NCBI GenBank assembly: GCA_942159475.1
Contig: OW804096.1
Coordinates: 89,693,784-89,757,783, forward strand
Origin: Sthenelais limicola
Taxonomy: Eukaryota; Annelida; Polychaeta; Phyllodocida; Sigalionidae
Direction of reading: 5' to 3'
DNA length: 64,000 nucleotides
The first letter of the stretch is position 1; each line of letters opens with the position of its first letter. Shown here in pieces: positions 54,736 to 64,000 of this stretch. The position numbers and the translations under genes were made by a program. The notes beneath the pieces are model-generated. The model searched no databases. It had not been told where the DNA came from and saw only the letters and a program-made list of their open reading frames with translations.

Positions 54736-57545
54736 GTCTCTTTTCACAGTTGTCATTGTCCAAAGACAGACAGTACCTGTGCCTCTAGCAATTTTGCAGC
54801 TCAGCCTCAGACTGGAGTAGACATGTTTCTCATCAGACTCAAGACAATCTGAAGCCCAGCTCCTTCTGCTTTTCTTTGAGTGAATATTTCACAGTTTCAG
54901 CAACATCTCAAGCAAGTTAAATGGCCTTTTCAACCTACTTTCAACATATCTGTTCAGTAAAAGTCAGCACTCACTGGAGGTTATCTGGTTAACATGGTTC
55001 ACCTCACTGTTGTGAGGTACCATCACCAGAGCACCTTCCCGCTCTCTCTTAACCAGGTACTACCCATGTCTCCTACAGCGCAGACCATGTTTTAGCATGG
55101 TTGGCTGTGCTGGTCCTCTGTTGAGACATCACAGAGCAATTTATCCTAGATTTCTTCGATTATCCAGCCAAGTTTGAAGCAACACTCTATTTACCATCAA
55201 TAGATTCTGGCCGTACAGCAAGTTCCGAGTCACTATCACTCGCAGGGCAAGCCTGGGCACAAGCGACACTTAGCGTTCAAATCAAATACTTTCCAGAATC
55301 CAGGGTCTCCCAGTCATATAGAAGTAAATCTATATGTCATGCAGGGACAGAGCAACTGAATTCGGCATGTCACTCATCTGACTTCTCGTTGTGTACTTTT
55401 AAGTGAGAAAGAAATCAGCTCGGAAATTTCTCTCTCTTCGTACCGTTTCAATCTTTATGTAACCGAACTGGAGCTCTCTGTGTACATTGAGCTCTTACCA
55501 GGCTAGGGAAAGAAGAATCTGATGGCTTTGGAGCATTTCCTTGGCCTTTCTGATCTCCTCTTAGGTTGCACTGGAGGCATGGAAACATCCAAGCTGGTTG
55601 TTTCCTCGGCCGACCAGGCTTCCTATTCAACAGTACAAGGGGGCGCCACTGGCAAAAATGGATGTATCCATCTTAGTCTATGGCCTCCCGCACTTTCTCC
55701 CATGGACTGTCACCACTTTAGTCTTATCTGCTATAGATAAAACCTTCCTGGGCCTGCCTGGCCTAGGCTTAGTGGTGGTGGGTCCTGGATCAGCTAAGGA
55801 AACCGCAGATTTATCAACGGATTTCCCTTGTCAACCCCCTCGCCTCCTTCGAGGTCTCTGCTTATTCCAAGAAGTTTGAGAAAGATCTACAGCACTTCCT
55901 CCCCCTCATTTCCATTCGGATAATCTGGGGTCTGCCTGTAGTGATCTTTCCCTTCTCAGACCTCATGGGACATTCATTCCCTGCCACTTTTCAACCATCT
56001 TCCAGTCTTAGAATATTCCAACCTGCCTTCCCCAGCTTCTGACATTCAGGTTCAAAATGCAAGTTGGCAGCTTGCATCAGACCATCCTCATCAAAAGTCA
56101 GTTGCAGGTAGTCTTCTCATAAGACCTTCAGCGGCTCCAGTTCATAGGTGGTACTTCCTATGAACTGTCATATCTTTCTGATTTCTCACCAGCTACTGGA
56201 CGAATTGTAGATGGGTGCCACGGCGATTTCTCGTCTCCTGATACATAAGTATGCAGGATTCCCAAGGCAAAACCCTTCAGCAATTCCTGGTCTGACTCGC
56301 ACATAAACATCTTTGTTTCTGAGTCACTGATACTATCCAGTTTAGCAAGAGTTAGAGATCTGGCTAGGTAACTAGATTTCTCCATGTCACCTTCAACCTA
56401 TTCTCCCATCATCTCACCTCAAAGGATTTCACAGAGGATTCTATTCTTCACTCTTGGATTTTTCCCCAGTTGAATACCAGTTCCTATCCAAGAATAGCAA
56501 TCCTAACCAGTCAAGACTACAGTCATGGACCCAGTCTTGTGTTCAGTCACCTTGGGACCACTGAGCACGAAACATGTAATCCTGTCTGTCCTGTAGCTCC
56601 GAACAAAGCATACTCCAATAAGTGAAAATGAGTGTACCCTCTCCCATTACACACACCATATGAGCCGAAAACATAGGTGGTGCATGAGGAAGGGAATCAT
56701 AGAATTTCCAAGGAAATAACCATGACCACCCACTCCCACTGGGGCATACCATCTGTTCCTGGACTATTAGATAATCCGGAATCTCCAAAGTTCTCTTTTG
56801 CAACACAGAAACTTTCTGCATTAGGGCAATCTTGTGAGAGATCATCTCCTTCACAAGAATTGACCCCTCCACAGCTTGGAATTCAGTCTGTCCCCAGCTT
56901 ACTACCAGGGCCAGTATCCGAATCTTCCCTCAGGAAAGGTATTTCCCTCCAGCAGCGAACTAGTATCTCTGGATTTCGGTTGGGGTTGCCCTTTTTTGTT
57001 GGCTTGCCCTCCCTACTTCCCAGTGCCTAGGCACTAACCTCCAGCTTCTGTACTACACATAGATTACCTTCGGACTGTGGTACTATGAAGTAGTTTTGTC
57101 CATCGAGGCTTACAAGGTTTCCTTAAAATCCTGGCCCCTGGCCTGGACTTTTAAGAAAATCCTCGGAAAATCCTCCTTTCCTGCTACTCTGCAAGGACTG
57201 CAAAGCCTGCATATGCAATGACTGTACTCAAAAACCTTGGACACAGAAGTAGTTATTGCCAATAACTACCTACAGGATTCCCAGAGGCATATTTCCAGTC
57301 ATAGCAGATACAGCTTCAGAATCAACCCATAACAAGAGCTATAGGAGGTCCAGAGTCTTTTCTATTCTGCTAACCCATAGTTCAAATAAATGAACAAGAG
57401 ATTCTGTCCCATCATGATGAGATCCTTTCAGACCCAGCAAATTCCCAGAATAATGTGAGCTCAGTGCCTAGTGAATTGTGAATCACCACTTGCATAGAAC
57501 ACACTGCCCAGGCATATGCTTGCTCTTGGGAACATCTTCCCCATA

Positions 57546-57645
57546 AATCCGAAATTCCTAATCCGAAATCCGAAATTCCGAAATTCCAAATCCGAAAATC
57601 CAATCTGAAAATCCGAAATTCCAAATCAGAAATTCAGAAATTGCA
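57546..57645 (+). repeat. CCGAAAT(T) short tandem repeat
   Basis: About ten variants of AATCCGAAATTC, decaying to AATCAGAAATTCAG. On the minus strand it gives a run of FRI/FGISD-like residues without meaning. It lies about 140 bp inside the primer binding site. Confidence 0.9.
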
Positions 57646-57783
57646 GTACTGAAATCCATGATTCCAGATCAAGGGACAACAAGGGACAATGCAAGGATTT
57701 TTCAGCATGAAAAGTCCAAGCAAATCTTGATTCCTCAGAGAATCTCACAGGGCCACAGCAGCAGAAGAGTTGAGGCTAAGAAT

Positions 57784-57796
57784 TGGTCACGGCACC
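57784..57796 (-). other. Primer binding site, tRNA-His type
   Basis: Minus-strand TGGTGCCGTGACC, identical to the sites at 13,948-13,960 and 58,974-58,986. It lies 60 bp away from the TG...CA end of its LTR instead of abutting it. Confidence 0.85.
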
Positions 57797-58328
57797 AAAA
57801 ATTACGATGTGAGTACATGCAGTTCGTTAGAGTGTGAAGTACAATTAATATACCGGTGTAGTGTTCTTCCAACACAACCCAGGTTCAGACTTAGCAAAGA
57901 ACAACCATAACTCAAATGTTGTAAGCACAACCAATGTTAGGTTTATTCTCTCAACCCTCCGCTGGCCTCTTGCCTGAAACTAGGCTCAGAGGGCTCCTAG
58001 GTAGTTTAGCTCCCTAAGAGTTCATGGTGTTTAATGGAAACATACAGCATACATACACAATGATATGATGAAATAGTACATGTTGAGGGATGAAGCATAA
58101 ATCACAGACACTTATACACATATTGACACATTATGGTAAATAGTATTGAACTCCATACCTAAGTCTTGATAGGTAATAGTTACATTGATCATGTAGATTG
58201 ATGAGATATAAAAGCAATGGCTTTAGTAGTACTACAAACAGTAGTGACCTCTGTTGTTATTCAGTGGAACTAATCAACAGTACCAAATATAAGATACAAT
58301 GACCCCTAGAGTATTGAATATCACTACA
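57797..58328 (-). repeat. 5' LTR plus 60-bp copy of the 3' flank
   Basis: 57,857-58,328 is the canonical LTR. 57,797-57,856 repeats the 60 bp outside the 3' LTR (53,330-53,389), including the CCGG next to it. Confidence 0.9.
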
Positions 58329-58493
58329 CCGGTATGAAAAGAGAATAGATTAAAAAAGTATGAGCTGTGTGTTAATTGTTAAACGAAAGGGTCGATACTA
58401 TCTAAAAGGTTTGGTTTATTTAGCTTATTGTATACTATAATTTGATTACTGAGTTAACGAAAGAAACATGATTATACTTGTATTATATGTATA

Positions 58494-58971
58494 TGTAGTG
58501 GTCGTGTATTTTACGGGTTCCGAAATAGTACAGTCCGGGAGTCCGAGACTGTCCGCTGGTTGATTCCAGTCCTTTCGGACTGACGCCAGGGGGCAGTCAA
58601 GGGCTCTCGGATCTATCCGAAGCACAGACCCTGGAAGAGTGGTCTGTGGCTTATTACTATTATTTGTATTTATCTCTTTATATTGTGTCTTCTCCTTGTA
58701 TATTGCCATTTTATGCTATGCAAATGTTCCTTTATGTGTTCTTACCCAATCTCTGGTTTTACTTATTGTTAACTTTGCTTTTATGAGAATATGTGATATG
58801 TGAATATTCTCCACACCCTGTTTTATACCGTTTTACGATGTATATGTTTCCTTTCTGGCTGGTCCAGAAAGGTTGGTCTGTTAGGGTTGTGTGGCAATAA
58901 AACCAGAGTACGAGAGTAATCCTTGTTCCGTTTTATTCCTAAGCTAAGAGTCCCGAACCGAGTTCACTACA
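58494..58971 (+). repeat. 5' LTR of the plus-strand Gypsy element
   Basis: 478 bp, TGTAGTGG to CACTACA. A polyadenylation signal AATAAA lies at 58,896-58,901, about 70 bp from the end. The right border is set by the primer site; only one copy is in the window, so the left border rests on the TGTAGTG end shared with the neighbouring family. Confidence 0.8.
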
Positions 58972-58973
58972 AT

Positions 58974-58986
58974 TGGTGCCGTGACC
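58974..58986 (+). other. Primer binding site, tRNA-His type
   Basis: TGGTGCCGTGACC two bases after the LTR, complementary to the tRNA-His 3' end. Confidence 0.88.
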
Positions 58987-59094
58987 AGTTCTTAGCCACA
59001 ACCAGAAGTTAGCTTTTCAAAAAGCCTGAAAAGTGTTCGGATCCATCCAGGTAGAATTCTATGAAATAAAAAAAAGAGAAAGAGGTCAGTAGAA

Positions 59095-60252
59095 ATGGCA
59101 GACCTAGATAGAGCGAGTCAGACGGAACAGCCGGTCGGGGCTACTGGAGGTGCGGGCAGAGGTAGAGGTAGAGGTACAGGTGCTGTACCGAAGGTCCGAA
59201 CCACAGTGCCCAGACCGAGTCCAGGCACGAAGAAAATCGTGCAAGATGTCTGGGCATTCCGCGATCCTCGCGAAAGATTTTATTCGGACGATACGGATGA
59301 GGGTTTCCCACAGAAACAGGGAAAAGAGTCTACTCCACCTCTGCAGTCTCAGGTGGATGCTTGGCGCAAAGCCTATGAGCGGGCACACAAGTTCAGCTTG
59401 GGCCAGAGGAATCAAGTGGTGATGCTGGAAGACCAAAATGCAGAGCTCCAGAGAACTCTACAAGATATAGCTGAGAGGAGTGACCGTTCAACAGCCAGAT
59501 TAATGGCTGAAAACGAAAAACTCCGGGCCGAAGCTTCTAGGGTCGATGATCTGTCCAGATTAATAAATCAGGCAGATCAGACAGCAGAATCTCCAAAAGC
59601 ACAGCCAACGCTGGAGCAAGTGGCTGCTATTTTCGGATTGGGGGCGGGCACTGGACCCGAATCCCCGATAGTTAACCCAACACCCGAAAAAACTGGCAAT
59701 GTGGGGAACGAAGGACAAGGGGAGTCTTATGTACTTAGGACTCCTGCTTCCTTCGTTAGGGGATCCGAAAAGAAGGTCCAGATTATGACCCCGGAAATTC
59801 CCCAAACTTCCTCACCAAACCAGGGAGTAGTCACTCCACCCACTGGTACAGCGGGTAGACCGGGCATAGGCGCTGGCATCTCCACCATAAAGAAACTTTC
59901 GGATGATACCATTGGTTATCCGGGTGGACATGTCACGGATGGAACCTATGTCCGACATAATGTTGTTGGTACTGCAGGTGCTGATTCCTCTCGGAGTTAT
60001 GCTCCTGTGGCTCACAGTACAACAATGAGGAGAGAAACCCACTCATTCAAAGATAAATCCTTGACACAAGGATTAAGATATGACGGGCCCGAGCCAGCAG
60101 CAAGCTCATTTCATTATGAGTTTATGCGGGATGCGGCAAGTCATGTCCCGAAAATGTCTTTTCTGAAGCAATGGGATTCTTCCAAAGACAGTTGGAGCAT
60201 CCATTTGGGAGAAAATGAGGGTGATGGCAGAAGCTCAGAATTGGTCAGATGA
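59095..60252 (+). CDS. gag: Gag, N-terminal part (frameshifted)
   Basis: 385 codons from an ATG in good context (GAAATGG) 108 bp after the primer site. Residues about 15-30 are Gly/Arg-rich (GRGRGRG), an RNA-binding type patch. Residues about 85-165 are heptad-like and charged, a probable coiled coil. A Pro/Thr/Gly-rich linker follows, then the start of the capsid region (FLKQWDSSKDSW). The frame ends at 60,252 in about 20 codons unlike Gag, while the capsid continues in the next frame from about 60,215, so a one-base indel (or a programmed shift, which would be an unusual place for one) splits Gag. The structural protein would form the particle in the cytoplasm; this copy cannot make it whole by normal translation. 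Confidence 0.8.
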   Translation: MADLDRASQTEQPVGATGGAGRGRGRGTGAVPKVRTTVPRPSPGTKKIVQDVWAFRDPRERFYSDDTDEGFPQKQGKESTPPLQSQVDAWRKAYERAHKFSLGQRNQVVMLEDQNAELQRTLQDIAERSDRSTARLMAENEKLRAEASRVDDLSRLINQADQTAESPKAQPTLEQVAAIFGLGAGTGPESPIVNPTPEKTGNVGNEGQGESYVLRTPASFVRGSEKKVQIMTPEIPQTSSPNQGVVTPPTGTAGRPGIGAGISTIKKLSDDTIGYPGGHVTDGTYVRHNVVGTAGADSSRSYAPVAHSTTMRRETHSFKDKSLTQGLRYDGPEPAASSFHYEFMRDAASHVPKMSFLKQWDSSKDSWSIHLGENEGDGRSSELVR

Positions 60253-61063
60253 TATTTTCCTGATGTTTCTGAAGTGTACCTGCTGCCGCCAAGTTCAGGA
60301 GCTGGGGGAGCTACCCCCTGGGCTGAAACTCCCAGAGTTTGTCCAGCATATGGAGGCAAATTTCGGGGAACACAACTCCCGGAAGAAAGAGGCCATCTTC
60401 TATGCTTCGCGACAGACGATGAACCAGACCAGCCGCAACTTCGCAAATGAAGTTGTGAAGAAAGCCCGAATTGCTTTCGGCAATGTAATAGATTATACCG
60501 GACGCACATTATGTTTGAAGGTATATCTAGATGGCCTGTCCAACGCCAAGGAAGCCTGGTGGATACGACTCCAGGAACCTTATGATTTGGAACAGGCCGT
60601 CCATTGGTCCGAGGTGTTCGAGGGAGCTGATTTGGATGCTGTAAATACTGTATCCATACAGAACACTACCGCTAGCTCAGCGCCGGACTTTTTCGGACCG
60701 CCTGAAGCTAGCGGAGGGCATAAGAGCAAGACCCCGAAGAAGTCTGTCATTGCCCAGATTACTGAGGCATTGCACGCCAGTGATAAAGTAGAGTCAGAAG
60801 AAGAAGACTCTGGCATTGGCGCAATTGTACAGGCCATTCAGTCATGGCAGGCTCACAAGAAACCAACCCCGGATGCCCCGAAAACGTCTTATTATGAGAG
60901 ATCTGGGTATAGGGGAAAGAAAGAGTTTCCGAAGAATAAACCCTGCTACTTCTGTGGTGAATTTGGACATAGGATCTCTGAATGTTCAAAGAAGAAGGGG
61001 CTGTTCAAACTCCTTGCGGCATCCGAAGCAAGGGCAGCCGCAGCAGGGAATCCGGAAAACTAG
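60215..61063 (+). CDS. gag: Gag, capsid C-terminal part and zinc knuckle (frameshifted)
   Basis: 282 codons in frame 2; the ATG at 60,215 is incidental and homology continues from the upstream Gag frame. It holds the Gypsy-type capsid region (NWSDDIFLMFL, FGEHNSRKKEAIF, a helical stretch with FANEVVKKARIAFG) and ends with one CCHC zinc knuckle (C-x2-C-x4-H-x4-C, CYFCGEFGHRISEC, about 60,944-60,985) that binds the RNA genome. A stop at 61,061-61,063 precedes pol. A third frame (60,982-61,266, SVVRVDGKALHNTAIQ) probably represents the start of the Pol/protease reading frame before the deletion. Confidence 0.8.
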   Translation: MRVMAEAQNWSDDIFLMFLKCTCCRQVQELGELPPGLKLPEFVQHMEANFGEHNSRKKEAIFYASRQTMNQTSRNFANEVVKKARIAFGNVIDYTGRTLCLKVYLDGLSNAKEAWWIRLQEPYDLEQAVHWSEVFEGADLDAVNTVSIQNTTASSAPDFFGPPEASGGHKSKTPKKSVIAQITEALHASDKVESEEEDSGIGAIVQAIQSWQAHKKPTPDAPKTSYYERSGYRGKKEFPKNKPCYFCGEFGHRISECSKKKGLFKLLAASEARAAAAGNPEN

Positions 61064-61258
61064 AAGGGGCCCTCACGAGAAGCGTAGTGAGGGTCGACGG
61101 CAAGGCGCTTCATAATACCGCAATCCAAGAGAAGTATGAGAGTAGTGTAGAGATTGGGAGTAAAGCCCAGGCACCGCTTAGTATGCTCGGACGAATCCCA
61201 GGGTCCCTCGGACGAATCCCAGGGAACTCACCCCTTCGGGGTTCGTCCCGTTTTCTGA
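61064..61258 (+). other. Gag-Pol junction with deletion scar
   Basis: Only about 200 bp separate the zinc knuckle from the middle of RT. A tandem pair CTCGGACGAATCCCAGGG (about 61,187-61,224) and an inverted pair GTTCGTCCCG/GACGGGA mark the breakpoint area. A protease active site (D-S/T-G) and the RT fingers are not found, so about 250 or more codons have been lost. Confidence 0.6.
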
Positions 61259-64000
61259 CGGGATGAGATCAGTTTGAACCCGAACAGAGTGCCATTTGCT
61301 ATAAAAACTGCTTTTCTGTCCACTGTGGGCTTATTTCAATTCAAAGTCATGGCTTTCGGATTGTGTAATGCCCCGGCTACTTTCCAACGCATGATGGATC
61401 AGATGTTAGACGGACTCAGATGGAAGTCCTGTCTGGTCTATTTGGACGATATTGTGGTTTTCGGAGAGACTTATGATCAGTGTCAAAGTAACCTCAGACT
61501 CGTCCTAGACCGAATCCGAGACTATGGTCTGAAACTAAAACCGAAGAAATGCGATTTCTTTCGGCAAAGAGTGGAATATTTGGGAAGAATTGTATCTCCG
61601 GATGGCATTCAAGCCGATCCGAAGAAGGTACAGAAGGTCAAGGACTGGCCTATTCCCAAGAACGCCAGAGAGGTGAGGCAATTCCTTGGTTTTGCTTCTT
61701 ATTACCGAGAATTCCAAAAGGATTTCAGAATAATAGCAGCCCCTCTGCAAGATGTAGTGACCGCGGCAGGGAAAGAGAAGCGCTATAGCAAGCCTATAGT
61801 GTGGACGCCACGGTGTGACGACGCCTTTAGCAAACTGAAAGAGGCCCTAGTAACTTCTCCAGTGTTAGGTTTTCCCCGAAAGGTGGGAGACTTCATTCTG
61901 GATACGGATGCTAGCGGTTTCGGGATGGCTGGAATCCTGTCTCAGATCCAGGATGGGAGAGAAGTGGTATTGAGCTATGCTAACAATAGTTTTTCTAAAT
62001 CACAGAAGAATTATTGTGCTACTAAACGCGAGCTCTTAGCCGTTCTGACCTATCTGAAAAAGTTTCGACATTACCTATTGGGAAATCGGAACTTTGTGGT
62101 TCGGACAGATCATGCATCCTTACGTTGGTTGCTGAACTTTAAGGATCCAACTGATATGCTCGCGCGGTGGTTATTGAGGCTGCAAGAGTATGGTCTGGAT
62201 CAGAATATGATTGTCCATCGTGCTGGAAAGAAGCATGAAAATGCTGACGCGTTGTCACGACTTCCCACTCGGAAATGTGGAAGACTAGATTGCTCGGATT
62301 GTGGTATTCATGATGCTGTGGCAGCCCCCACTACTGTGGCTATAGGTACACAAGAGCAAGTGTTGCGGGAGGCTCAGCAGGAAGATCCACTCATCAAAAG
62401 ATTACTGGCTATTGTCGCGGGTACAGAGGATATCCCTAGCAGAGAAGATCTAGCTGGAGAATCCAATGAATTCCGTACATTTGTCCAGCATCTGGGTAAT
62501 ATGGAAATGAGAAAGGGTGTGCTATGTCTGGGTTGGACAAGACTAGCCACAGGAAGGAAGTATTGGAGGAAACTCATTCCTGCCTCTTTGAGAAAGGAAA
62601 TATTCCAAGGGATGCATGGTCCGAAGATCTCGGGTCATTTCGGTACATTTAAAAATTCTTGGTCAGCGAAAATGAAATATTACTGGCCAGGGATGAGGTA
62701 CGATTTGAAACGATGGATCCGGGCCTGTCCGGAATGTAGTATGAGGAAATCCAGACAAGGAGGAGGGACTTCTCTCCTTAAAAAAGAAAAACATGGGGAT
62801 AGGTGGAATCGGATAGGATTGGACATCTTGGGACCTCTTCGGACAACTCCCAGGGGAAACAATTATATCATGGTGGTAACGGATCATTTTTCAAAATGGG
62901 CCGAAGCCTATCCCATGGCAGATCACACTGCAGAAAGTTGTGCAGATGTACTCTTCAGAGAATGGATCCTACGATTCGGGTGCCCTGTTGCTTTGCAAAC
63001 TGATGGAGCTCCCGAATTTAGGTCTCAGCTCCTAAGATCTTTGTTAGAAATGTTGGGGGTCGAGAAATTAATTACTCTTCCCTACAGACCAATGAGCAAT
63101 GGTCAAAGCGAGAGACTCAATCGTGTCCTTGTGGAGCAATTGTCATGTCTAACAGATGGAACTGAAGATAACTGGGATATACTAGCGCCCTGTATAGCTC
63201 ATGCTTATCGGGCCACGGTACATGCCAGTACACTCTGTACTCCGAATTCCGTAGTCTTCGGAACGGAGCTGGTGGCACCAATGGATTTGGTCTATGGTGT
63301 GACACCAGGTGAGTTGGATTTCCCATGCAAAGTGGGATATGTGGAACACTTAAGACAGTGTATGAGAAAGGGGCACCAGTACGTAAGGAATAATCTCGGA
63401 ATTTCTGCAGTCCACCAGAAAAGGGATTATGACAAACGTTCTCGTCCTCCGAGATTCCAAGTGGGGGAGGTGGTATACCGATTCTGTCCCCCGAAGGCCT
63501 CTAAAAAGATCGGACCCAAATGGGATGGGCCTTATGTCATCAAAAGATTCATAGGAGGTACCACCTGTGAATTAGAAACCTCGGAAGCTCTGATGAGATA
63601 TCATATAGACTACTTGAAGCCGGCCTTTGACGAAAATGGACCCATACAGGCGGCGAACCTGCATCGGGCGTCCGAATTTCAAAAGCAGGCTAGAACAGGT
63701 AGAGATATTCTCCGACTTATCGATGGAAAAATAGTAGCTGGGAAAGATTGTATAGTTCCTGCGGCGAAAGCTAATATAACTATAGGGGCCAAGCCGAGAG
63801 GCAGACCCCGAAAAGTTAAACCAGCAGGACAAGAGAAGCCCGTCCGAAAGAGGGGAAGGAAGACAAAGAAAACGGATACTGTAAAAACTACAGCTCCTGT
63901 GTCAACTACTCCTCCTCCTGTGACAGCGAGAGGCTGTGGCAGATTGAAAAAGAATGTATTAGTGCCTCAACCTGCTATACAGGAGAAGAAAAAGACGAGG
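61259..64000 (+). CDS. pol: Ty3/Gypsy Pol lacking protease and RT front; RNase H and integrase intact
   Basis: 914 codons, open from after TGA (61,256-61,258) to the final base of the window. RT homology begins at KTAFLSTVGLFQF, just before MAFGLCNAPATF; the catalytic YLDD lies at about 61,438-61,449. The RT fingers and first catalytic aspartate (LDL block) are absent, so RT is dead. RNase H (DTDAS, KRELLAV, RTDHASLRW, ADALSR) is complete. Integrase has its HHCC finger (HGPKISGHF ... CPEC), a DDE core (LDIL; QTDGAPEF; NGQSERLNR), and a GPY/F-like module (GPKWDGPYVI). The tail has AT-hook words (PRGRPRK at about 63,793, then RKRGRKTKK) instead of a chromodomain, which could bind AT-rich DNA during integration. 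No start codon is assigned; it would be made as a Gag-Pol fusion. Confidence 0.88.

Larger units (their letters stand above)
53881..57783. other. Interior of the non-coding LTR element
   Basis: About 3.9 kb with short frames only. On the minus strand AT-hook-like GRPRK words are encoded twice in different frames (complement of about 55,601-55,620 and 55,744-55,765), recalling the AT-hook tail of Pol in the element at 58,494; they may be remains of a pol 3' end. Two tandem-repeat blocks lie at 54,525-54,735 and 57,546-57,645. No protease, RT or integrase signature was found. Confidence 0.6.
53330..58332 (-). mobile_element. Non-coding LTR retrotransposon, about 5 kb
   Basis: Minus-strand element with 532-bp direct repeats (53,330-53,861 and 57,797-58,328; one difference). 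By TG...CA ends and a CCGG duplication (53,386-53,389; 58,329-58,332) the integrated LTR is the inner 472 bp, starting TGTAGTG and ending CACTACA. The remaining 60 bp of each repeat equals the flank. A tRNA-His primer site (57,784-57,796) and a polypurine tract (53,865-53,880) fix the orientation. The interior of about 3.9 kb has no RT, RNase H or IN motif. The leader GGTGCCGTGACCA(A/G)TTCTTAGCC is shared with the Gypsy element at 58,494, its likely helper. Confidence 0.88.
58494..64000 (+). mobile_element. Ty3/Gypsy LTR retrotransposon, 5' part (runs off window)
   Basis: Plus-strand element: LTR (58,494-58,971), tRNA-His primer site (58,974-58,986), gag in two overlapping frames (59,095-60,252; 60,215-61,063), then a pol frame open from 61,259 to the last base. 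Protease and the front of RT are missing. The 3' LTR and purine tract lie beyond the window, so age cannot be judged from LTRs. LTR ends TGTAGTG...CACTACA and the leader match the neighbour at 53,330-58,332, so both belong to one clade. Confidence 0.93.

Noticed and set aside
55448..57030. Frames of 60-117 codons inside the non-coding LTR element
   Set aside because: On both strands with stops between them; apart from AT-hook-like GRPRK words no Gag or Pol signature.

Overview
The window is a gene-poor, repeat-rich stretch of an animal nuclear genome. Metazoan-type Ty3/Gypsy LTR retrotransposons, LINE fragments of the Jockey/CR1 group, a tRNA-derived SINE head, hammerhead-ribozyme repeats of the kind known from Penelope-like elements and small TIR elements all point to an animal, and a marine invertebrate would fit. 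The species cannot be named from the sequence. I see no convincing host gene. Nearly every substantial open frame belongs to a mobile element, and most short open frames are chance or lie inside microsatellites.

Layout. 1-7,330: AT-rich DNA with two inverted copies of a TATA-plus-hammerhead repeat (370-625 minus; 7,075-7,330 plus), a Ser/Thr/Pro-rich open frame (2,767-3,378), a 386-bp TIR MITE (3,472-3,857), diverged direct repeats (4,452-5,912) and a poly(A)-tailed retrocopy-like 3' end (6,839-6,881). 7,615-14,664: a very young Ty3/Gypsy element on the minus strand whose 703-bp LTRs differ at one position. It has an intact RT-RNase H-integrase frame starting right after the primer binding site and no gag or protease. 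A second, 448-residue zinc-finger and coiled-coil gene lies downstream of pol, with what looks like its own promoter (two CArG boxes and a TATA box).

17,357-19,470: a 5'-truncated LINE that has lost its RT catalytic box. 21,000-31,700: essentially empty except for microsatellites. 31,733-34,110: a GTACAGTGTGCAC minisatellite, a SINE head and a second LINE 3' fragment with poly(A). 36,984-38,878: a 1.9-kb TIR element sitting inside a (TA)n tract, carrying seven dispersed copies of GCGACGTTTTTTC, two of them forming a perfect 18-bp hairpin. 42,971-47,913: a TIR element with a 5-bp target duplication (AGTAG) and subterminal motif arrays. A non-autonomous LTR element (43,797-46,950, identical 199-bp LTRs, 4-bp target duplication) is nested inside it. 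53,330-58,332: a minus-strand non-coding LTR element with near-identical LTRs and a puzzling 60-bp flank duplication between LTR and primer binding site. 58,494 to the window end: the 5' part of a plus-strand Ty3/Gypsy element with LTR, primer binding site, frameshifted gag and a long pol frame that has lost protease and the front of RT.

Three LTR elements (7.6-14.7 kb, 53-58 kb, 58.5-64 kb) share a primer binding site complementary to the 3' end of tRNA-His. The last two also share LTR end motifs and leader sequence, so the autonomous type may mobilise the non-coding one. The near-identical LTRs of three elements show recent activity.
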